A stretch of 64,000 nucleotides of DNA, from the NCBI RefSeq assembly GCF_030287445.1, contig NZ_JASVWB010000002.1:558001-622000 (forward strand), written 5' to 3'. The notes beneath the pieces were generated by a model, which was not told where the DNA came from, did no database searches, and saw only the letters and a list, made by a program, of their open reading frames with translations. This document shows, one piece after another, positions 1 to 8,905 of this stretch (within the stretch, counting starts at the first letter, position 1; each line of letters begins with the position of its first letter). Origin of the DNA: Streptomyces sp. ALI-76-A (GTDB taxonomy: Bacteria; Actinomycetota; Actinomycetes; Streptomycetales; Streptomycetaceae). Made by a program: the position numbers and the translations under genes.

Positions 1-36
1 GCCTAGGAACACGCGGGTGGCCGGCGCTCCTGACAA

Positions 37-438
37 GTGGCAGGAGACATCGCGGCACGACTGTGCACGGACGCGGCGGCATCGTCCCAGCCAGGCTCCA
101 ACGCCCGCGTCATCGCCGCCGCCGGTGACGCCGCCCCCGACACCTGGCGCCGCCTCGTCGGGCACATGCTCCGCTCCTACGCCGCCCCCGGCGCACCGAT
201 CCCCGCGCTCCCCGGAGCCCCGCGGCCCACCGCCCTGTACCGCGCCATGGTCCGCCTCTCCCGAACCGGCCACCCGCCGGCCGCCGACGGCACCGCCGCC
301 CTGGACTTCAACCGCGCGGCGAACCTGCCCTGCGCCTACACCGACCTGGCCACCTGCCCGCTGCCACCGGCGGAGAACCGCCTGCCGGTGGCGATCGAGG
401 CGGGCCTCAAGATCCCCCGTGAACGGGGCGGAGCCTGA
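37..438 (+). pseudogene. Chimeric remnant: TetR C-terminal part joined to DUF1684 C-terminus
   Basis: The 133-residue frame opens at a GTG just after an in-frame stop. Its first ~80 residues (DTWRRLVGHMLRSYAAPGA and onward) read like the ligand-binding C-terminal half of a TetR regulator, with no HTH. From about residue 85 it changes to the conserved end of DUF1684 proteins: LDFNRAANLPCAYTDLATC, then CPLPPAENRLPV. No family combines these, so I read it as a deletion that joined two broken genes. No ribosome-binding site precedes the GTG. The upstream part may lie beyond the left edge. Confidence 0.55.
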
Positions 439-670
439 ACCACGCCACACGTGGATCTGCGGGCGGTCGCGCGCGGGAGCGTCCGGCCCCAGGGGTCGGG
501 GGTGTGGCCGTGAGGTCGTTCGCCTGGCATAGACCTCCTGACGTGGGGCACTTGAAGGTCTGCTGGACGCTGGTCGGTGGAGAGCCGCGGCGTCGGACGC
601 CATGGGTACAGCTCGCTCCTCAGGTAAGGCCACCCTCCTGAGGGGCGGGTTCGAAGGGAGAGGCATCACG

Positions 671-916
671 ATGATCCATCCGGCGGAGAAGGAACTGCGG
701 GCCGTGCTGGCCCGGTTCGCTCAGGCGCGCATCGAACACGACGTACGCCCCACCGGCCGCACCAGCCGGGATCTTGAGGACTCCACGTACACGCTGTGCG
801 TGATGACCGGGGCCCGCACCGCCGAGCAGGCTCTGCTCGCGGCGGACGCGTTGCTCGAGCAGTACCGGGCGGGCCGTGTGAGCGTCTGCCAGGAAGAGGA
901 GACGCTGGCCGCGTGA
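671..916 (+). CDS. DUF5133 domain protein
   Basis: An 81-residue protein that matches the Streptomyces-specific DUF5133 pattern: an N-terminal helix (ELRAVLARFAQARIEHDV), then DLEDSTYTLCVMTGARTAEQAL, and an acidic tail. Function is unknown. The ATG at 671 is preceded by a purine-rich GGGAGAGG, which favours it over the upstream ATG at 602. It has no membrane segment or signal peptide and is probably cytoplasmic. It stands alone between remnants, so context gives no clue to its role. Confidence 0.75.
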   Translation: MIHPAEKELRAVLARFAQARIEHDVRPTGRTSRDLEDSTYTLCVMTGARTAEQALLAADALLEQYRAGRVSVCQEEETLAA

Positions 917-1201
917 GGCCGGCGCGGTGACCTGGGGCTTCTTCAGCCCGCGTGTCGCCTGCTGGATCCCTGAGGCGCGTGTGACGGCTCTGTCCGACGA
1001 CCGGTGACATCCGTCGTGCCGTTGTCGGCTCCCGCCCCTGTCGGCCACCATGGCCGGCATCGGGGCCGGGCCGCGACGACGGCATCCTGGTGGCCGATGC
1101 CGACGCGGCGTGTGACGCCGCGACCGCCCTCGCATGAGCAGGGCGATGGAGGGAGCCCCTGGACATCCACTGGTTCGAGGGCCCGTCCTCACGGAGGACG
1201 T

Positions 1202-2029
1202 CGCGCGGTAGCGGCGGACCTCGGCCGCGACGGCCTTCTCGTCGCCGATCACGGCCACGTCGGAGGCCCGCCGAGCCCCGGAGAGCTCGATGAGCCGCGC
1301 GTAGGACGGGATCCGTTCGTAGAACGCGAGCTGTTCGGTGGCCTTGTGCCGTACGGCGTCGATGTCGTCCGTGACCACGCCGTGCACCAGGGCCACGATC
1401 CGCGGCGCGGGCCGGTCGGCGGCCTCGGCCGCCGCGGTGAGCGCCGGGACGATGTGCTCTTCCAGTGCGCGGGGGCCGGCGAGGTAGGGCAGGATCCCGT
1501 CCGCCAGTTCGCCGCTGGCCCGCAGGGCCTGCGGCCCCATGGCGGCCACCAGCAGCGGCACGCCGGATTCCGCGCCCGGTACGCGCGCGGGGAGCGGCGT
1601 GACAGCGGTGAGCAGTTCGCCGTGGAAGTCGGCGGTGCCGGTCCGCGTCAACTGCCGTAGCGCGGTGAGGAACTCCCGCAGCCGGGCGACAGGCCGTTCG
1701 AAGGGCAGGCCGAAGCCGCCCTCGGTGAGGAGCTTGGTCCCCAGCGCCAGCCCGAGGTGGTAGCGGCCGCGCGTGGCGGCCTGGGCGGTCAGGGCCTGGC
1801 TGGAGACGACCAGGGGATGCCGGCCGAAGACGGGGATCGCGGAGGTGCCCACCTGGAGTTCGGGCACCTCCCGCCCGACGACGGCCGCGAGCTGCGGTGA
1901 ATCCGCACCGAACGTCTGCCCGAACCAGACGGAGCGCAGGTCGGCGTCCGCGGCCTCACGGGCCAGCCGTACGGAGGCGTCGACCTGGTTCCGCGCCTGG
2001 GTCGCGTTGAGCACTGCTCCCAAGGTCAT
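1202..2029 (-). pseudogene. Truncated LLM-class flavin/F420-dependent oxidoreductase
   Basis: From the ATG at 2029 (MTLGAVLN) the frame follows the luciferase-like monooxygenase family closely: LRSVWFGQTFGADSPQLAA, LQVGTSAIPVFGRHPL, GRYHLGLALGTKLLTEGGFG, MGPQALRASGELADGILPYL and ASDVAVIGDEKAVAAEVRRY. Similarity stops abruptly after VRRYRA at 1202, where relatives continue about 35 residues with a DAGATEV segment. The frame then runs into unrelated sequence as far as 620, and the missing segment is not in another frame. The end appears deleted, so the product is probably non-functional. Confidence 0.65.
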
Positions 2030-2549
2030 GTCGGTGTGAACGACCCGCGTCCGATACCGCATTCCGGATTCTCTGTTTCGGCTTCTTGTCCAGTCCTGTG
2101 TACCAGGACGGTCCGGGCGGCCAGGAGGGGCCGGCCTCTGCGAGGGTCGCGCCTCTCCCAAGTCCGGCCGCTCGGGGCGCGGTCGGCCGCCTCGGCGTCG
2201 GTGGTGTGGCGACGGCAGGCGAGGGACCGGCGGAGCGGCGGGCCCGCATCCGGTCCCGAGCCATCCGGGCCGGCTCCCGGGGCCGGCACGCGCGCCCCCC
2301 GGGACCCTTCTGACGACCCGGCTGATGTGCCGCGGCACCCACAGACGCGACGTGAGGAATCTCCCGCCGCGGCACGGGAACCAACTCGGCCTGCCGGCCG
2401 ACGCCTTGGGAAGGAACGCCGCACGAACGCCTGTCGCGGCCTCGTCCGGCGCCCCGGGAAGCATCGTGGCGTGCGCGTCAGTGGGTCTCGCGCGTGTTCG
2501 GTTGCCGGATGACACCCCTCGCACTGCTGTCTGATGACACCATGGAGGC
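2030..2549. other. No supported gene (520 bases)
   Basis: The open frames on both strands here are low-complexity Arg/Pro/Ala products of high GC and resemble no family. The right end should hold the promoter of the copper-island gene at 2550. A mini-frame (ATG GAG GCA TGA, 2542-2553) overlaps that start. Confidence 0.5.
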
Positions 2550-3290
2550 ATGACCACCGGGCTGGCGTCTCGCGCCGTACGAGCCGCGTTCTTCGCGCTC
2601 GTCTGCGTGTTGACGGCGGCTCTGGGACATGCCTGGGCGTCCGGGGTGTCCCCGTCCGGGCTGGTCCTGGGAAGCGCCTTCGTCGGCACGGCGTCCGCCG
2701 CCTGGTGGGTCACCGGGCGGGAGCGCGGCGCCGTGGTGGTGATCGGCTCCACGGTTGTGGCGCAACTCGGCCTGCACTCACTGTTCGATCTGTTGCGGCC
2801 GCATGCGACGGCTTCCACAACGAGCGCCGAGCACATCGAGCTCATGAAGAACATGAGTCACGAACAGCTCGCGGAACACCTGCACGGCATGGGCATGAGC
2901 TCCGTGGCCGTGGACAGCACGGGCATGAACGCGATGGCCATGGACGGCATGGGCCTGAGCTCCGCGAGCTCCACGGGCATGAGCTCCATGGGCATGATGG
3001 CGTCCGGCGGTCACACGTCCGCCCTCATGTTCGCCGCGCACTCGCTCGCCGCCCTGGTATGCGGGCTGTGGCTGTGGCGCGGGGAGTCCGCGGTGTTCCG
3101 GCTCGGCCGCGCACTCGCCGCCGCGGTGTTCGTACCGTTGCGACTGGCGCTGCGGATCGCGTGTTCGGTGCCCGGCCCGCGGCTGCCCGGACGTCCGGTG
3201 ACACCGGGCCCCGCACGCAGGCTGCGTGCGGCACTGCTGCAGCACGTGGTCTCACGCAGAGGCCCGCCGAGGTACGCGCCTGCCCGCTGA
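2550..3290 (+). CDS. Met/His-rich polytopic membrane protein, copy 1 (possible copper sensor)
   Basis: A 246-residue protein. The N-terminus holds about three hydrophobic segments (residues ~8-80). A roughly 60-residue hydrophilic stretch (~90-150) follows, with a dozen Met plus His (HLHGMGMSS, MNAMAMDGMGL, MSSMGMMASGGH). Two more hydrophobic segments and a basic tail close the protein. The layout matches the protein at 23853-24527, which also lies directly upstream of a SigC-like ECF sigma factor. Met-rich segments commonly bind Cu(I). I infer a copper sensor or copper-handling protein acting with the sigma factor, possibly as a membrane anti-sigma factor; nothing proves this. GGAGG sits only one base before the ATG, so the start is uncertain. 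Confidence 0.7.
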   Translation: MTTGLASRAVRAAFFALVCVLTAALGHAWASGVSPSGLVLGSAFVGTASAAWWVTGRERGAVVVIGSTVVAQLGLHSLFDLLRPHATASTTSAEHIELMKNMSHEQLAEHLHGMGMSSVAVDSTGMNAMAMDGMGLSSASSTGMSSMGMMASGGHTSALMFAAHSLAALVCGLWLWRGESAVFRLGRALAAAVFVPLRLALRIACSVPGPRLPGRPVTPGPARRLRAALLQHVVSRRGPPRYAPAR

Positions 3291-3501
3291 CCGTCTGTCC
3301 CTGACGGACAGACGGAGCACCGGTGTGCCCGTCCGCCGTACCACCGCGAGGTGGCACCGCGCCGCACGCCGGCCCTCGGCCCATGGCGCTCCGGCGTGCC
3401 CACCCACCGTGGACGCGGCGCGTCTTGAGTGCCCCCGACTGCCGGGCCGCGCCCTGCCGTTCCCTGGTGCGCGCCCGCAGCATCCCGAAGGACGCTCTGC
3501 G

Positions 3502-4113
3502 ATGATCCCTGCCCTTGCCGGGCTCGCCCCGAGGCCATCCGGTCCGGGGAACGACGAAGACGAAGTGACCGATTGGGCGCTGGCCGCCCGCAATGGCGAC
3601 CCCCTGGCCGTCGAACGCTTCGTGAAGGCGACCTACAGTGACGTGTGGCGGTTCGTGGCCCACCTCAGTGGCGACACCCACGGCGCCGACGACCTGGCCC
3701 AGGACGCCTTCCTGCGCGCCCTGAACAGCCTGCCGCAGTTCGCCGGCCGTTCGGGTGTCCGCACCTGGCTGATGGCGATCGCCCGCCGGTCGGTCATCGA
3801 CCGCTACCGGTATGCCTCCGCCCGCCCCCAGGTCGCCGAGACCGCCGACTGGCGGGCCGCGGCCGAAGGCACGCAGCCGTCGGGGCTGCCGGGTTTCGAG
3901 GAGGGCGTGGCGCTCCTGGACCTGCTCGACGGCCTGGATGCCTCACGCCGCGAGGCGTTCGTTCTGACCCAACTCCTCGGACTGCCCTATGCCGACGCCG
4001 CCTCCGCCGTGGGATGTCCGATCGGCACCATCCGTTCCCGGGTCGCGAGAGCCCGGGAGGACCTGAACGCCCTGCTGTGGGCGGCGGAGGTCTCCGGGGA
4101 GCCGGAACGCTAG
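3502..4113 (+). CDS. sigC: ECF sigma factor resembling mycobacterial SigC, copy 1
   Basis: A 203-residue sigma-70 of the ECF type. Region 2 is AVERFVKATYSDVWRFVAHL, ADDLAQDAFLRAL, RTWLMAIARRSVIDRYR. Region 4 is REAFVLTQLLGLPYADAASA with CPIGTIRSRVARAR. As I remember it, M. tuberculosis SigC shares the DVWRFVAYLS, ADDLTQETFLRA, LLTQLLGLSYADAAAV and CPVGTIRSRVARAR segments, a striking match. SigC is linked in the literature to copper deprivation and to the nrp isonitrile-lipopeptide operon. The ATG at 3502 follows GAAGGA by 9 bases. The gene lies 211 bases after the Met-rich membrane protein. No soluble anti-sigma gene is adjacent. Confidence 0.85.
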   Translation: MIPALAGLAPRPSGPGNDEDEVTDWALAARNGDPLAVERFVKATYSDVWRFVAHLSGDTHGADDLAQDAFLRALNSLPQFAGRSGVRTWLMAIARRSVIDRYRYASARPQVAETADWRAAAEGTQPSGLPGFEEGVALLDLLDGLDASRREAFVLTQLLGLPYADAASAVGCPIGTIRSRVARAREDLNALLWAAEVSGEPER

Positions 4114-4319
4114 CGGCTGGAACACACCTGTCCCTTCTGGTAGTCGGGGCGCGGCGGCGCCTGGTTCCCGGCTCCCGTCGAGAACAGGAAGCACGGGGAG
4201 CACAGGGGGTGCGTGGAGGCATGTTCTGCTCCGCCCGCGCTTCCACCACCGCGCCAGCAAGCGCTTTCCATCCGGGCGGCAGGGGTATGTCCCTTGCCGT
4301 CCGGGCGGAGAGTCGGACC

Positions 4320-5099
4320 GTGAACCACAGAATTCTGGAGACACCTGTGACACCGGAGATAGAGAACGCCTTCGCCGCGATTCGGGACCTGTACGGATCG
4401 GAATCGATCGTGCGGGTCGAGGAGATGCTGGAGGCGAAGACCCAGCAGCGGCATCCCTTGCAGAAAGGCGCCAAGTGGGTCATGCCGGGAATCTCTCAGC
4501 AGCCCTGGCACGATCCGTACGGGCACCCTGAATTGAGCCCGGTGGTACACGCTCTGGAATCGCAGCACGCCTCGATCAAGGCCGAGCTGGAAACCGCCTG
4601 GAAAGCTCGGCGGAACGCGTTCTCGGACTACGAGCACTACCTCACGCGTCAGCAGGACTGGCAGGCCCTTTACTTGTTCCGCAAGGGGGCGCTGGTCGAG
4701 GAGTCGGCCGATACCGTGCCCACCGCGTTCAAGGTGCTGAAGGAACACGCTGTCGATACGGAGAAGATCTGCCCGCTGCTGGAGTGCCACTTCTCCACCC
4801 TCCTGCCCGGCGCGGCCATCGCCCCGCACTGCGACCTGTGGAATTTCAGCATCAATCTGCATCTCGCCGTCGACATCCCGGAAGGGTGCGGTATCACGGT
4901 GGCCGGCGAGACCCGTTCCTGGGAGGAGGGCAAGTGCCTGCTCTTCGACTACTCCTTCGAGCACGAGGCGTGGAACCGCGGGTCCCGCCCGCGTACCTGC
5001 CTGCTCGTCGACCTCTGGCACCCGGACACCACCGTCCCCGAGCGGGCGGCACTCGTCGCACTCATCACCGAGATCCGCACGTTGATGGGTGAGGCCTGA
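4320..5099 (+). CDS. Aspartyl/asparaginyl beta-hydroxylase-like Fe(II)/2OG dioxygenase
   Basis: About 259 residues. The C-terminal half has the PF05118 core: APHCD (proximal His-x-Asp), NFSINLHLAVDIPEGCGI, LLFDYSFEHEAWN (distal His) and RTCLLVDLWHP (likely 2OG-binding Arg). The family hydroxylates Asp/Asn side chains or free and carrier-bound amino acids. Its substrate here is unknown. It lies 206 bases behind the sigma factor and converges on the PCuAC-like gene, so it may be part of the same regulon. Start choice is open: GTG 4320 (GGAGAG 7 bases before), GTG 4347 (GGAG) and ATG 4287 are all possible. Confidence 0.75.
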   Translation: MNHRILETPVTPEIENAFAAIRDLYGSESIVRVEEMLEAKTQQRHPLQKGAKWVMPGISQQPWHDPYGHPELSPVVHALESQHASIKAELETAWKARRNAFSDYEHYLTRQQDWQALYLFRKGALVEESADTVPTAFKVLKEHAVDTEKICPLLECHFSTLLPGAAIAPHCDLWNFSINLHLAVDIPEGCGITVAGETRSWEEGKCLLFDYSFEHEAWNRGSRPRTCLLVDLWHPDTTVPERAALVALITEIRTLMGEA

Positions 5100-5115
5100 C
5101 GAGCGCCGTCCGCCG

Positions 5116-5646
5116 TCACAGCGGGCCGGGGCTCACCGTCACCGCGGTGACCCTGACCTGGCCGGAATTGCGGAACCACAGGTCGAAGCGCACCTTCTTG
5201 CCGAGTTCCAGCCTCGGTGGGTCGAGGGCCAGCACCTTGATGGCGGACGGGTCCATGCGCAGGCTCCCGCCCGCGGGAACGGTGACGCGGCCGATGAGCT
5301 CCGGGCGGCTCTCGCCGTCGTCCGTGACCGTGCGGGCGAGCGCGGTCACCCCGAGGTCCGGCGACGAGACGGACTCCAGGGTGTCGTCGGTACCGCCGGT
5401 GTTGCGGAGGTAGAAGAAGGCGCTGGTGCTGCCGGAGCCGGTCGGCTGGAAGATGCGGCCGTCGCTGACGTCGACGGTCTCGGGCGGATCGCCGGCCGCC
5501 CCGGTCGCCGTGTAGGCGGAGAGCAGGAGGAGGACCACCGCGCAGGTGCCCGTCGGCACCGCCGCGGAACGCACGGCGCCGGACGCGGCCAGGCGGCGCC
5601 ACAGCGGGGCAGGGCGTTCAGCGGACGCTGGTGACGCTGAGGTCAT
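5116..5646 (-). CDS. PCuAC-fold (DUF461) protein lacking the usual copper ligands, copy 1
   Basis: A 176-residue protein: one N-terminal membrane segment or signal anchor (TGTCAVVLLLLSAYTATGAA) and an extracytoplasmic beta domain of the PCuAC type (TSAFFYLRNTGGTDDTL, VPAGGSLRMDP, LGKKVRFDLWFRNSGQVRV). PCuAC proteins deliver Cu(I) to cytochrome oxidase using an H(M)x10Mx21HxM set. Here those positions hold no His and almost no Met, so copper binding is doubtful unless other residues do it. The gene starts 29 bases inside the end of copA, which implies translational coupling. It converges with the hydroxylase gene, leaving 16 bases. Confidence 0.75.
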   Translation of the reverse strand: MTSASPASAERPAPLWRRLAASGAVRSAAVPTGTCAVVLLLLSAYTATGAAGDPPETVDVSDGRIFQPTGSGSTSAFFYLRNTGGTDDTLESVSSPDLGVTALARTVTDDGESRPELIGRVTVPAGGSLRMDPSAIKVLALDPPRLELGKKVRFDLWFRNSGQVRVTAVTVSPGPL

Positions 5647-7966
5647 CTGATTCCTTCCGGGGACGGGTGCCCTCGGCGTCCTCCGGGTGACCGGGGTTCC
5701 GTGGAGCGGGCTGATAGGCGCGCAGCCGCAGACTGTTGGCGACCACGAGGACGGAACTGGCGGACATCGCCACGGCGGCGAACATGGGGTTGAGCCAGCC
5801 GGTGGCCGCCAGTGGCACGGTGACGACGTTGTAACCGAAGGCCCAGACGAGATTGGCCCGGATGGTGGTGAGGGTTCTGCGGGTGAGCCGTACCGCGTCC
5901 ACGACGGCCCGCATGTCCTCCCGTACGAGGGTGATGTCGGCCGCGCCGATCGCCGCGTCGGTTCCGCCGCCCATGGCGATGCCCAGGTCGGCCGAGGCCA
6001 GCGCGGCGGCGTCGTTGACCCCGTCGCCGATGACCGCCACGCGCCGTCCGTCCGCCCGCAGCGCCGCGACGATGTCCGCCTTGCCCTCCGGGGTGACCCC
6101 GGCGTGCACCTCGTCGATGCCCACCCGCTCGGCCACGGCGCGGGCCGCGGCCGGACCGTCACCGGTCACCAGGATCGGCTCGATGCCGAGCGCCTGGAGC
6201 TGGAGTACGGCGTGGTCGCTGGAGGGCCGCAGACTGTCGCCGACGGCGAGGACGGCGACGGGGCGGCCGTCCACGTCGACGACCACGGCGGTGTGCGCGG
6301 CGGCTTCGGCGCGGTCCAGGGCCTGCCGCAGCCCGTCGGGCAGCACCGTGTCGGGCCGCGGGCGCCCCACGGAGACCTCGCGGCCGTCGACCCGGCCGCA
6401 CACCCCGGACCCGGCCACAGCGCGGAACCCGGTCACCGGTGGCAGCGGCGCACCGTCCACGGCCCGGCGCGCGGCGGCGACGACGGCCCGGCCGATGGGA
6501 TGTTCGGATCCGTACTCGACGGCACCGGCCAGTCGCAGAACCCGCGTGACATCCTCGCCGGCGGCGCTCACGGTCGTCTCGAGCAGTGTCATGCGACCGG
6601 TGGTCAGGGTGCCCGTCTTGTCGAAGACCACGGTGTCGACGCGCTGCAAGCGTTCCAGCGCCTCCGGCCCCCGGATCAGCACACCGAGCTGCGCACCGCG
6701 CCCGGTGGCCGCCAGGAAGGCGGTCGGCGTGGCCAGGCCGAGCGCGCACGGGCAGGCCACGACGAGAACCGCGACCGCTGCCGTGACGGCCGGCTCACCG
6801 TCCGCCCCGGCACCGAGCCAGAAGCCGAGCACCGTGCACGCCACGGCCACGATGGCGGGGACGAAGACACCCGCGACGGAGTCGGCGAGCCGCTGGATGC
6901 GCGCCTTGCCCGCCTGGGCGTCGGTCACCAGCCGGGTGATCCGGGCGAGCTGGGTGTCGGCACCGACCGCGGTGGCGCGGACCACGAGCAGTCCGCCGGC
7001 GTTGACGGCGGCGCCCACCACCGCGGTTCCCGGGTTCACCTCCACCGGGGCGCTCTCGCCGGTGACCAGGGACAGGTCCAGAGCGGAGCTGCCCTCGGTC
7101 ACGACCCCGTCGGTGGCGACCTTCTCTCCAGGCCGCACCACGAACTCCTGCCCCACGCGCAGTGCCGAGACCGGGACCCGGCGGCTGTCGCCGTCCTCCC
7201 GCAACTCGACATCCTTGGCTCCGAGTTCGGCGAGCGCGCGGAGGGCCGATCCCGTGCCGTGCTTGGCCCGCGCCTCCAGGTACCGGCCGGCCAGCACGAA
7301 CAGCGGCACGCTCACCGCCGCCTCCAGGTACAGGTGGGCGGTATCGGCCTCGGCACCGGGCAGCAGGCTGAACGGCATGCGCATGCCCGGTTCTCCCGCG
7401 CCCCCGAAGTACAGCGCGTAGCCGGACCACAGGAAGGACGCCACCACACCGAGGGAGACCAGGGTGTCCATGGTCGCCGTAGCGTGGCGCAGTCCCTTCA
7501 GGGCCCGCTGGTGGAACGGCAGGGCGCTCCACAGCACGACCACCGTGGTGAGGTGGAAGCACACCCACTGCCAGTAGTCGAACTGCAGGGCCGGGACCAT
7601 GGACAGCACCAGAACGGGCACCGACAGGACCGTCGTGATGAGCAGCCGGGACCGTTCGTCCGCACCGGCGGCGGCCGCCGGCCGCGGGTCCGAGGACTCC
7701 TGACTCTCCGAGGCCGGCGGGGGCGGCAGTTCGGCGGTGTAGCCCGCCTTCTCGACCGTGGAGATCAGGTCCTGCGAGGTCACCGTCTCGGGATGGGAGA
7801 CCCGGGCCCGCCCTGTGGCCAGGTTGACCGTCGCGGTGACGCCCTCGACCCGGCCCAGTTTCTTCTCCACCCGCCCCACACAGGCGGCACAGGTCATCCC
7901 GCCGACCAGCAGATCGGTGGTCACCAGGGGCCCGTCCGACGCCGGACGGTGGTCGGCGGACGTCAT
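5618..7966 (-). CDS. copA: Cu(I)-exporting P1B-type ATPase, CopA type
   Basis: A 782-residue pump that moves Cu(I) out of the cytoplasm at the expense of ATP. It has one N-terminal heavy-metal-associated domain with GMTCAAC (Cys26, Cys29), then membrane segments and an actuator domain (TGESAP). The intramembrane CPC lies at 405-407 and the phosphorylated Asp449 in DKTGT. The SEHPIG nucleotide-binding motif, GDGVNDAAAL, and in the last helices YNVV and MSASS, follow. The CPC/YN/MxxSS combination is the Cu(I) (CopA) signature. The start ATG overlaps the stop of the preceding small gene (ATGA). The whole unit reads from a promoter next to a CsoR-like operator, as expected for copper-induced efflux. 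Confidence 0.95.
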   Translation of the reverse strand: MTSADHRPASDGPLVTTDLLVGGMTCAACVGRVEKKLGRVEGVTATVNLATGRARVSHPETVTSQDLISTVEKAGYTAELPPPPASESQESSDPRPAAAAGADERSRLLITTVLSVPVLVLSMVPALQFDYWQWVCFHLTTVVVLWSALPFHQRALKGLRHATATMDTLVSLGVVASFLWSGYALYFGGAGEPGMRMPFSLLPGAEADTAHLYLEAAVSVPLFVLAGRYLEARAKHGTGSALRALAELGAKDVELREDGDSRRVPVSALRVGQEFVVRPGEKVATDGVVTEGSSALDLSLVTGESAPVEVNPGTAVVGAAVNAGGLLVVRATAVGADTQLARITRLVTDAQAGKARIQRLADSVAGVFVPAIVAVACTVLGFWLGAGADGEPAVTAAVAVLVVACPCALGLATPTAFLAATGRGAQLGVLIRGPEALERLQRVDTVVFDKTGTLTTGRMTLLETTVSAAGEDVTRVLRLAGAVEYGSEHPIGRAVVAAARRAVDGAPLPPVTGFRAVAGSGVCGRVDGREVSVGRPRPDTVLPDGLRQALDRAEAAAHTAVVVDVDGRPVAVLAVGDSLRPSSDHAVLQLQALGIEPILVTGDGPAAARAVAERVGIDEVHAGVTPEGKADIVAALRADGRRVAVIGDGVNDAAALASADLGIAMGGGTDAAIGAADITLVREDMRAVVDAVRLTRRTLTTIRANLVWAFGYNVVTVPLAATGWLNPMFAAVAMSASSVLVVANSLRLRAYQPAPRNPGHPEDAEGTRPRKESDDLSVTSVR

Positions 7967-8196
7967 CGGCCCTCCCGCGCGGCACGGTCCGTGCCGCCCA
8001 TGCCGTGCATGTCCGACATGCCCGGTTTCTCGACGCCTCCCGGATCTTCGTCGATCCGGTGCATTCCCGGCGCCACCGGTCCCGCCAGGCGTCCCACGAC
8101 ATACGCGCCCGCCGTCAGCGAGAACAGGAGGAAGATGAACCCCAGTAAAACTGGGGGTACGACGAAACTACGCTTTCGGGTATCGGCCGACGACAT
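7963..8196 (-). CDS. Small Met/His-rich single-span membrane protein
   Basis: A 77-residue protein with a short basic N-terminus, one hydrophobic helix (VLLGFIFLLFSLTAGAYVV) and a C-terminal tail rich in Met and His (PGMHRI, PGMSDMHGMGG). It is the first gene of the small protein-copA-PCuAC operon and is coupled to copA by an ATGA overlap. The ATG at 8196 is preceded by GGGGAGG. A longer frame would start inside the operator and is rejected. The Met-rich tail suggests it presents or buffers Cu(I) at the membrane for the ATPase. I know no named family for it. Confidence 0.75.
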   Translation of the reverse strand: MSSADTRKRSFVVPPVLLGFIFLLFSLTAGAYVVGRLAGPVAPGMHRIDEDPGGVEKPGMSDMHGMGGTDRAAREGR

Positions 8197-8236
8197 CAGA
8201 CCGCCTCCCCGCTCTGCCACGAACTCCTCATGCCGC

Positions 8237-8253
8237 ATACCGTACGGGGGTAT
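8237..8253. promoter_or_regulatory. CsoR-like copper operator
   Basis: ATACCGTACGGGGGTAT is a pseudo-inverted repeat with ATACC and GGGTAT arms around a GC-rich centre, the shape described for CsoR operators in actinobacteria. It lies about 40 bases upstream of the start of the Met-rich small protein-copA operon. CsoR represses copper efflux genes and releases DNA on binding Cu(I). No csoR gene is in the window. Confidence 0.7.
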
Positions 8254-8905
8254 ACGGAGAGAATCGCCGCCCGAGCGGTGTGATGAAAAAAGTCGACGCC
8301 GCCGGGAACCAGGACATCCTCCCGTCCGACTACCGTAAAAGGCCGCTTTTCCATTCACGCCGACGCGGCCGCTTCCGCGACCCAAAGGTGAGTTATAACA
8401 CGGCGCCAATTGAATCGAATTCGCAGTCGAACTGGTCATCTATTCGACTTCCGGCCACCCCTCGCGTGGCCAAAAAAACACGTTTACGCACACCGGCACC
8501 TTCGATGGACCGCACAGGGAAACGGTGGCCGGCAGCGCTTCCGATCGCCATGAAATCTCCCCGGAACGCCCACAGCTTCTAGGGCGCCGACCCCCGCCCT
8601 CCGGAGAAGCGCGTGCCGGGCAGCGGGTTCCCCCGACGTTCCGTCGTACGCGTGAGCGAGTGCAGCAACCGGAATCTCAGCCAGTCCAAAAACCGGCGGA
8701 GATGGCTTGTCGCACTGAACGGGGATGAGCCACGATCCAGAACGAGCCGCGCTCCAGACGAGTGACTCACGACCGAGAACCGGCGCATTCGACACGCAGC
8801 ACAGGTTCAGCATCGCTGCCACCCCGATCACCTTTCGCGGTGGTGCACGTGAACAAGGGATCCGCCGCGCACCGATCGGCGGACCTCAAGGGGGATTGTC
8901 CGGAA
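8254..8905. promoter_or_regulatory. Intergenic control region between copA operon and isonitrile cluster
   Basis: About 650 bases without a supported gene, unusually AT-rich between 8280 and 8480 for this genome (AATTGAATCGAATTCG, GGCCAAAAAAACACG). A small A/T-flanked palindrome (AAAAGGCCGCTTTT, 8336-8349) is present. This is the likely site of the promoter that drives the cluster starting at 8906. I could not fix a sigma-factor motif by eye. Confidence 0.5.

Noticed and set aside
640..660. GGTTCGA string resembling a tRNA T-loop
   Set aside because: No acceptor or anticodon stem pairing around it; it lies before the DUF5133 ribosome-binding site.
1056..1150. Short plus-strand stretch reading RDDGILVADADAACDAATAL then stop
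   Set aside because: Looks gene-like for 20 codons but has no start or recognisable family; too short to call a remnant.
5687..8338. 883-codon plus-strand frame across copA
   Set aside because: Antisense shadow of copA and the small Met-rich gene, both strongly supported by motifs.
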